Shown here: positions 59,291 through 64,000 of the stretch, in pieces
Layout of the letters: every line of letters starts with the position of its first letter
Position numbering within the stretch: position 1 is the first letter of the stretch
Assembly: GCF_002797755.1 (NCBI RefSeq)
Contig: NZ_PGFI01000011.1
Location: 1,798,001-1,862,000, forward strand
Source: Brevirhabdus pacifica
GTDB taxonomy: Bacteria; Pseudomonadota; Alphaproteobacteria; Rhodobacterales; Rhodobacteraceae
DNA length: 64,000 nt
Reading direction: 5' to 3'
The notes under the pieces: model-generated
The model's input: only the letters and a program-made list of their open reading frames with translations
Databases searched by the model: none
What the model was told of the DNA's origin: nothing
Translations under genes and position numbers: made by a program

Positions 59291-59366
59291 GGCACATCCC
59301 TTCTGTGGTGAATCGTCGGAACAAGATGAATTGGCATTTGATTTACCGATTAGACCACAGTAATAC

Positions 59367-59380
59367 GCATTGTAAATACC
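59367..59380. promoter_or_regulatory. Candidate NsrR operator
   Basis: GCATT-GTA-AATACC, an imperfect dyad in the 107-base region between the hemerythrin operon and the NsrR-like gene. A second similar half (GGCATTT) lies near 59331. The AT-rich gcatt/aatgc character is typical of NsrR sites, but the match is weak. Confidence 0.35.
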
Positions 59381-59397
59381 AAATCAGGAGCGCGACC

Positions 59398-59811
59398 ATG
59401 CGCCTCACGTCCTTCACAGATTACGGGCTTCGCGTGCTGATGCGCATGGCTGGCACCCCCGATCGCGCCTTCACGGCCGCCGACCTTGCCGCCGAGTTCC
59501 GTATCTCGCGCAACCATCTGGCAAAGGTGATTTCGGCGCTTGCCGCGGCAGGTCTTCTGGAGACCCGGCGCGGCGGCGGGGGCGGCGCGATGCTGGCCCG
59601 CGCGCCCAAGGACATCCGTTTGGGCGATGTGGTGGCGGTGCTCGAGGCCGATCAAGCGCTGGTGGAGTGCTTTGCCTCCGACACCAACACTTGCACCCTA
59701 ACCCCGCACTGCCGGTTGAAGGCGCGGCTGGTCCATGCCGAGGCGGCCTTCGTGGCCGATCTCAACCGCAGCACCCTTGCCGATTGCGCCTACCGCCCGG
59801 AAAGCGCCTGA
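59398..59811 (+). CDS. nsrR: Rrf2-family NO-sensing repressor, NsrR-like
   Basis: 137 residues. Winged helix MRLTSFTDYGLRVLMRMA, AADLAAEFRISRNHLAKVISALAAAGLLETRRG; then three cysteines at positions 91, 99 and 105 in ECFASDTNTCTLTPHC that would hold an iron-sulfur cluster. NsrR loses its cluster with NO and frees its targets, which here should include the divergent hemerythrin-nnrS operon. The start follows AGGAG at 59386-59390. It overlaps the convergent membrane gene by 22 bases. Confidence 0.87.
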   Translation: MRLTSFTDYGLRVLMRMAGTPDRAFTAADLAAEFRISRNHLAKVISALAAAGLLETRRGGGGGAMLARAPKDIRLGDVVAVLEADQALVECFASDTNTCTLTPHCRLKARLVHAEAAFVADLNRSTLADCAYRPESA

Positions 59812-60167
59812 CGCGCCACCAGCGCGATGCCGCCCCATACCGTGCTGCGCAGGGCCAAGGCGAAAACGGTGCGCATCTCGAAAGCTCCACCCTGCGCCAC
59901 ATGCAAACCGAACGCCGCGAGGACCAACAGCGTTGCGGCGAAGATCGCCAGCGACAGGGGCCAGGCCCATCGCCGCCCCTGCCACAGGCCAAAGCCCGCG
60001 ACGACATAGGCGAGCCCGGCGAGCGTGTTGAACCACAGCACAAAGGGTACGACTGCCCCCATGTCGGCTGATCCGAGCAATGTTCGGCCACCAGAGAAAA
60101 CGGTCAGCACGCCAAAGGCAACCGCAACACCGCCCGCAACGCGGAGCGTCAGACTGGTTCTAGGCAT
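59790..60167 (-). CDS. Small membrane protein downstream of TetR gene
   Basis: 125 residues with four hydrophobic segments (about 8-26, 38-60, 66-88, 98-118). No family is recognised with certainty. Its start overlaps the end of the TetR gene by 8 bases, so the two are co-transcribed; its end overlaps the convergent nsrR gene by 22 bases. Function is unknown. Confidence 0.65.
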   Translation of the reverse strand: MPRTSLTLRVAGGVAVAFGVLTVFSGGRTLLGSADMGAVVPFVLWFNTLAGLAYVVAGFGLWQGRRWAWPLSLAIFAATLLVLAAFGLHVAQGGAFEMRTVFALALRSTVWGGIALVARQALSGR

Positions 60168-60774
60168 CGCAAGCGCCCTCCTTCGCGCGTAGAACTTCCA
60201 TCTGCACGTCAAACAGCCGCAACCCCTCAGGCACGACCGCAAAGCCCCGCGCGCCAAGCGTCCAGCGGATCGCGACACCCTGCACCAGCGAGGTCAGGAG
60301 GATGGCTATATCGTCGGGACTGACGTCGCTATGCAGGTCGCCCGCCGCCTGAAGGTCCCGGATCACGGCAACAAGGCGGACCTGCAAGGCGCCCAGAAGC
60401 GCGCGGAACACATCACGCAATGCCGGATTGTCGACCTGCAATTCGCGCGAGAACAGGATCGACGGCAGAGCGGGCGTCTCGGATATGGCTGAGAGCTGCG
60501 CACCGATGAGCGCCCTCAAGCGCGCGTCTGGCCCGGCGGCCCCGGCCTCGGCTGCGGCCCAGGAGCCTTGAAGCCGGTTCGCGATATCCTCGGCCACCGC
60601 CAACCAGAGCGCGCCCTTGGTGGGAAAATGTCGGAAGATCGCCGGCTGACTGAGACCGATGGCGCGCGCGACATCCGTGGTGCTGAGCCGGTCGGGTCCG
60701 ATCTCGTCGGCCAGTCGCAGCACCTCGGCCACGATCTGTGTCTTTCGCTCTTCCGCGCTCTGACGACCGGACAT
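60160..60774 (-). CDS. TetR-family repressor
   Basis: 204 residues. N-terminal helix-turn-helix (IGPDRLSTTDVARAIGLSQPAIFRHFPTKGALW, about 25-57 in parts) and a helical ligand-binding part. It is divergent from the cytochrome b561 and RND efflux genes, with a palindrome in the shared promoter, so it very probably represses them and itself. The inducer is unknown. Confidence 0.88.
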   Translation of the reverse strand: MSGRQSAEERKTQIVAEVLRLADEIGPDRLSTTDVARAIGLSQPAIFRHFPTKGALWLAVAEDIANRLQGSWAAAEAGAAGPDARLRALIGAQLSAISETPALPSILFSRELQVDNPALRDVFRALLGALQVRLVAVIRDLQAAGDLHSDVSPDDIAILLTSLVQGVAIRWTLGARGFAVVPEGLRLFDVQMEVLRAKEGACDA

Positions 60775-60784
60775 GCATCACCTC

Positions 60785-60813
60785 TTGTTAGTTATAACTC
60801 ACTAACATATACT
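60785..60813 (+). promoter_or_regulatory. Promoter and TetR-type operator upstream of the cytochrome b561/RND operon
   Basis: -35 TTGTTA (60785-60790), 17-base spacer, -10 TATACT (60808-60813). The dyad GTTAGT-N8-ACTAAC (60787-60806) fills the spacer, and AGTTATAACT inside it is itself palindromic. Repressor binding there would block RNA polymerase. Confidence 0.65.
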
Positions 60814-60870
60814 ACTGGCAACTGCAACCTCTATCCCGAGTCGCGCGCCCAGACCGAAAGGACCCCCGCC

Positions 60871-61368
60871 ATGCCCGCCACAACCGCCCCGACCGGCTAT
60901 TCCCGCCTGCAGATCGCGCTGCACTGGCTCGTCTTCGCGCTGATTGCGCAGCAATACCTTTTCAAGGACGCGATGTCGGCCGCTTGGGATCGCGTCACCG
61001 ACGGGCTGGAGGCGGGGTTCGACCCGCTCGTGCTGGCCCATGTGGCGGGCGGCGCGCTGGTGGTGATCTTCGCGCTGTGGCGGCTGACGCTGCGCGCCCG
61101 GCGCGGCGTGCCTCCGGCGATCGAGGCGAGCAAGCTGCAGGGCATCCTCGCCAAGCTCACCCATGTGGGCCTCTACGCGCTGATGATCCTGATGCCGCTC
61201 AGCGGCTCGGTCGCGTGGTTTGGCGGGGTCGAGGCGGCGGCTCAGGGGCACAACGTGATGAAGATCGTCCTGCTGGCGCTGATCGCGCTGCATGTCGTCG
61301 GCGCGCTCTACCACCAGTTCGTGCTGCGCGACGGCACGCTGGCGCGGATGCGCCGGGCGCAATGCTGA
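60871..61368 (+). CDS. Cytochrome b561-family membrane protein
   Basis: 165 residues with four membrane helices and heme-ligand histidines in IALHWLVFALI, VLAHVAGGALVV, LTHVGLYALMILMPLSG and ALHVVGALYHQFVLRDG. This is the bacterial b561 (CybB-like) pattern, a diheme quinol-linked electron carrier. It is the first gene downstream of the TetR-controlled promoter and lies 4 bases before the RND adaptor gene. A functional link between a b561 and an RND pump is not obvious. AAAGGAC precedes the ATG. Confidence 0.88.
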   Translation: MPATTAPTGYSRLQIALHWLVFALIAQQYLFKDAMSAAWDRVTDGLEAGFDPLVLAHVAGGALVVIFALWRLTLRARRGVPPAIEASKLQGILAKLTHVGLYALMILMPLSGSVAWFGGVEAAAQGHNVMKIVLLALIALHVVGALYHQFVLRDGTLARMRRAQC

Positions 61369-61372
61369 TCCC

Positions 61373-62671
61373 ATGAGACTCGCCCCTCTCCTCGCCCTGC
61401 CGCCTATCGCGCTCGGCATTGCCGCGGCGGTCTGGATGATCTCATCGGCACCCGGACCGGCCCAGATCGAGGGCAGCGGACCCGCCCTGCCGGTCCGCGT
61501 GATGACGGTCGCGGCAGCAGACCTACGCCCGACCGCCACGGCGTGGGGCAACCTGCGGGCGGCCGAGACCTGGGTCGCCGTGGCCGAGGTGCAGGGCGAG
61601 GTGATCTGGCGCCACCCCGACCTGGAGCCCGGTCGCCTGATCCCCGAGGGAACCGAGGTGCTGCGGATCGACCCCGCTGACTACGAGCTGGCGCTGGCGC
61701 AATCGCAGGCCGACCTCACGGCCCTGGAGGCAGAGCGCGCGCAACTCGCGGCTGAGGCGGACAACACGCGGCGCATCCTTGCGCTGGAACGGGACCGACT
61801 GGCCCTGGCCGAGACCGATCTGGAGCGCACGCGGACGCTCGTCGCGCAAGGCACCATGCCGCAGTCGCGCGCCGACGAGGCCGAGCGCGCGACCCTTCTG
61901 GCCCGCCGCACGGTGGCGGAGCTGGAGAACACGCTCGCCCTGATCCCGTCCCGCGAGGCGCGGATCGCAGCACAGGTCGCGCGCAGCGAGGCCGCCATCG
62001 ACCGTGCGCGCCGGTCGCTCGACCGCACGACCCTGACAACGCCGTTCAACCTACGGGTGACTGAGGTGACTGCGGAGCAGTTTCAGACCGTCGCCCCTGG
62101 CCAGGTAGTGATCCGTGCCGACGGCATCGCGGCGGCCGAGGTCGTGGCGCATCTGCCGATCGACAGTTTTCGACGGCTCGTGGGAGATGCAGCGGAAGGC
62201 ATCTCCCTGGCGGACATGATGAGCGACTTGCCCGTCACGCGCATCGATGTGACACTCAGCCCGCTGTCGGACCCGACCCAAATCTGGACCTCCCGCGTTG
62301 TCCGGATCGAAGGCGCGCTGGATGCCCGTGCGCGCACCGTGCCGGTCGTGGTCAGGGTTGACGACCCCTATGAGGGCGCGGACCCGCCCCGCCGCCTGCC
62401 GCTGGTGCCCAACATGCAGGTACAGCTTTCCTTTTCGGGCGCTTCCATGACAGGCCTCATCCCGATCCCCGAGGCGGCGTTGCATGGCGACATGGTGCGT
62501 ATCCTTGGCCCCGATGACTTGCTGGAATTGCGCCCCGTCACCGCCGCCTTTGCGCAGGATGGCCGCGTCGTTATCGCCGCTGGCCTGTCGCCGGGCGACC
62601 GCGTGGTGATCGACGACATCGCGCCGGCCATTCCCGGCATGTCCTTGACGCCGGTCGAGGCCCCGCAATGA
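61373..62671 (+). CDS. RND efflux periplasmic adaptor subunit (HlyD/AcrA-like)
   Basis: 432 residues. An N-terminal anchor (about 3-25) is followed by the lipoyl half-motif ETWVAVAEVQGEVIWRHPDLEPGRLIPEGTEVLRID in parts, a long coiled-coil hairpin (about 100-210, Leu/Ala/Glu/Arg heptads) and the beta-barrel region (TTLTTPFNLRVTEV, LVPNMQVQLSFSG). It joins the RND permease encoded next to an outer-membrane channel. It overlaps that gene by 4 bases. Confidence 0.9.
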   Translation: MRLAPLLALPPIALGIAAAVWMISSAPGPAQIEGSGPALPVRVMTVAAADLRPTATAWGNLRAAETWVAVAEVQGEVIWRHPDLEPGRLIPEGTEVLRIDPADYELALAQSQADLTALEAERAQLAAEADNTRRILALERDRLALAETDLERTRTLVAQGTMPQSRADEAERATLLARRTVAELENTLALIPSREARIAAQVARSEAAIDRARRSLDRTTLTTPFNLRVTEVTAEQFQTVAPGQVVIRADGIAAAEVVAHLPIDSFRRLVGDAAEGISLADMMSDLPVTRIDVTLSPLSDPTQIWTSRVVRIEGALDARARTVPVVVRVDDPYEGADPPRRLPLVPNMQVQLSFSGASMTGLIPIPEAALHGDMVRILGPDDLLELRPVTAAFAQDGRVVIAAGLSPGDRVVIDDIAPAIPGMSLTPVEAPQ

Positions 62672-64000
62672 TCCGCTGGTTCACCGGCCACCCGACGGCG
62701 GGCAACCTGCTGCTTCTGTTGTTCCTTGCAGCGGGCATCTTTGCCGCGCCGGGCCTGTTGCGCGAAACCTTCCCCGATTTCCGCGCCGTCGAGGCCGAGA
62801 TCACCGTGCCCTACCGGGGCGCTGCAGCCGAGGATGTGGAAGCCGCGATCTGCGCGCCGCTTTGGGACGGGGTGCAGGGGGTCGAGGGGCTGGAAACCTT
62901 CGCCTGCACGGCCCAAATTGGCCGCGCGCGGGCCGTGGCAACCATGGCGCCCGGTAACGATGCGCTGCGCTTCGTCAATTCGCTGCGCACCGAGGTTTCG
63001 GCCATCGACACCTTCCCTGACCGTGCCGATCCCGCGGTGGTACGCGAACTGCACCGCTCCGATCCGGTCACATCGGTCGCCATCTCGGGCGATCTGCCGC
63101 TGGGCGAACTGGATCTTTATGCCGACGCCCTGTCGGACCGCCTGACCGTCCTGCCGGGCGTTGCCAGCTTGACGCGCGGGGGCCTCGGCACCCGGACACT
63201 TTTCATCACCGCATCACGCCCTGTACTCGATAGCCACGGGCTGACGCCTGCCGCCTTGGCCGCCGCCATCGCCGCGCAGAACATCGACCTACCCGCGGGC
63301 ACGCTGGAGGGACCGGGCACGGACCTGACCCTTCGCTTCACTGCTGAACGCGACACAGCCACGGCGCTGGCCACGATCCCGCTGCTGGTCCTGCCCAATG
63401 GCGCAACCCTGACGCTGGGCGATGTGGCGGAGATCGAGGAACGGTTCGAACCGCCGCAGGACCGGGCTTTTGTCGACGGGGTGCCTGCCATCCTGCTCGA
63501 CGTATCAAAGGCGCTGGATGCCGACGCGCTTCGGGTGCTGGACGGCGTTGCCGCGCTGGTGGCCGAGGAAACTGCCCGCCTGCCGGACACGATCTCCGTT
63601 GAAGTGGTGCAGGACGTGACATCGATCATCCGCGACCGTCTGGTGATGCTGGTGCAGAACGGGGTGATCGGGCTGGTGCTCGTCGTCGTGGTGATGAGCA
63701 TGTTTTTCCGCCCCGGCTTTGCGATCTGGGCCGCGATGGGTCTGCCCGTGGCCTTTGCGGGGGCTTTTGTCTGGATGGCGCTGACCGGGCTCAGCCTGAA
63801 CATGATGACACTGGTGGCGCTTCTGATGGCGATCGGGATCGTGATGGACGATTCCATCGTGATCGCGGATTCCATCGCGGTGCATGCCGCCAAGGGCGCG
63901 ACGGTGGAAAATGTGGCGGTAGGCGTCGCCGCCGTGGCACCCGGCGTGATCTCGTCCTTTCTTACGACCCTCGCCGTGTTCCTGCCCCTGGCCTTTCTGG
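62668..64000 (+). CDS. RND efflux permease, N-terminal part (3' cut by window edge)
   Basis: The frame stays open to the window end (444 codons). It starts MIRWFTGHPTAGNLLLLLFL with a first membrane helix. The periplasmic porter part has FPDFRAVEAEITVPYRGAAAEDVE, and the second membrane block includes GIVMDDSIVIADSI (helix 4 with the acidic proton-relay region). The AcrB/MdtB-type architecture is clear; the substrate is not. No stop codon falls inside the window, so the missing part should be about 600 residues. Confidence 0.9.
   Translation, partial: MIRWFTGHPTAGNLLLLLFLAAGIFAAPGLLRETFPDFRAVEAEITVPYRGAAAEDVEAAICAPLWDGVQGVEGLETFACTAQIGRARAVATMAPGNDALRFVNSLRTEVSAIDTFPDRADPAVVRELHRSDPVTSVAISGDLPLGELDLYADALSDRLTVLPGVASLTRGGLGTRTLFITASRPVLDSHGLTPAALAAAIAAQNIDLPAGTLEGPGTDLTLRFTAERDTATALATIPLLVLPNGATLTLGDVAEIEERFEPPQDRAFVDGVPAILLDVSKALDADALRVLDGVAALVAEETARLPDTISVEVVQDVTSIIRDRLVMLVQNGVIGLVLVVVVMSMFFRPGFAIWAAMGLPVAFAGAFVWMALTGLSLNMMTLVALLMAIGIVMDDSIVIADSIAVHAAKGATVENVAVGVAAVAPGVISSFLTTLAVFLPLAFL

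Noticed and set aside
1-64000. CRISPR arrays, tRNA and rRNA genes
   Set aside because: I saw no regularly spaced repeats and no tRNA or rRNA-like sequence on either strand by eye.

Overview
This is a GC-rich window with the gene content of an alphaproteobacterium of the Rhodobacteraceae (Paracoccus/Roseobacter type). The lineage is inferred from a NarK1-NarK2 fusion next to a cysteine-free NarR regulator, NnrS/NnrU genes, and a conjugative element of the kind found in Rhizobiales, Rhodobacterales and sphingomonads. I saw no rRNA, tRNA or CRISPR array.

Positions 1 to about 41,050 hold most of an integrative and conjugative element or related plasmid. The left part (1-5,124) has replication and partition type genes: a ParB-like C-terminus cut by the window edge, a Toprim protein, a DUF2493 protein, a small membrane protein and a DUF736 protein. 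A first cargo block (5,479-12,434) holds an HNH protein, a very large 1,263-residue protein with a nuclease-like N-terminus, a ParD/ParE toxin-antitoxin pair and a helical-repeat protein. A transfer-control module follows (12,543-14,529) and closely matches the QseC/QseM/FseA/RdfS circuit of the Mesorhizobium element ICEMlSymR7A. It includes an apparent +1 ribosomal frameshift inside fseA. Next come DNA processing and coupling genes (14,534-20,671): DUF2840, TraF peptidase, lytic transglycosylase, DUF3363 relaxase, TraG and a CopG-type protein. The trb mating-pore operon is at 31,344-40,860 (trbBCDEJKLFGI plus DUF2274).

Between the CopG gene and trbB, normally neighbours in this element family, sits a six-gene defence operon (20,798-31,163): hsdR, hsdS, an AAA ATPase, an HNH nuclease, a DUF262/DUF1524 protein and hsdM. 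A type I restriction-modification system thus encloses a Septu-like PtuA/PtuB pair and a GmrSD-like protein, with overlapping genes. The element side ends near a small transposase remnant (40,934-41,050).

Positions 41,166-59,811 are respiratory nitrate reduction and nitric oxide response genes. One long minus-strand operon runs narK, narG, narH, narJ, narI, a parvulin, a hemerythrin, a beta-carbonic anhydrase, moeA and a DUF2478 gene. NarR is divergent from narK, with FNR/NarR-type boxes between them. A second minus-strand operon runs hemerythrin, a 5-formyltetrahydrofolate cyclo-ligase relative, nnrS, nnrU and DUF6455, divergent from an NsrR-like Rrf2 regulator. The last 4 kb has a TetR regulator with a small membrane protein, divergent from cytochrome b561, an RND adaptor and an RND permease cut by the window end.

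For novelty I rank highest the large nuclease-like protein at 6,606-10,397, the nested defence operon, and the frameshifted transfer switch.
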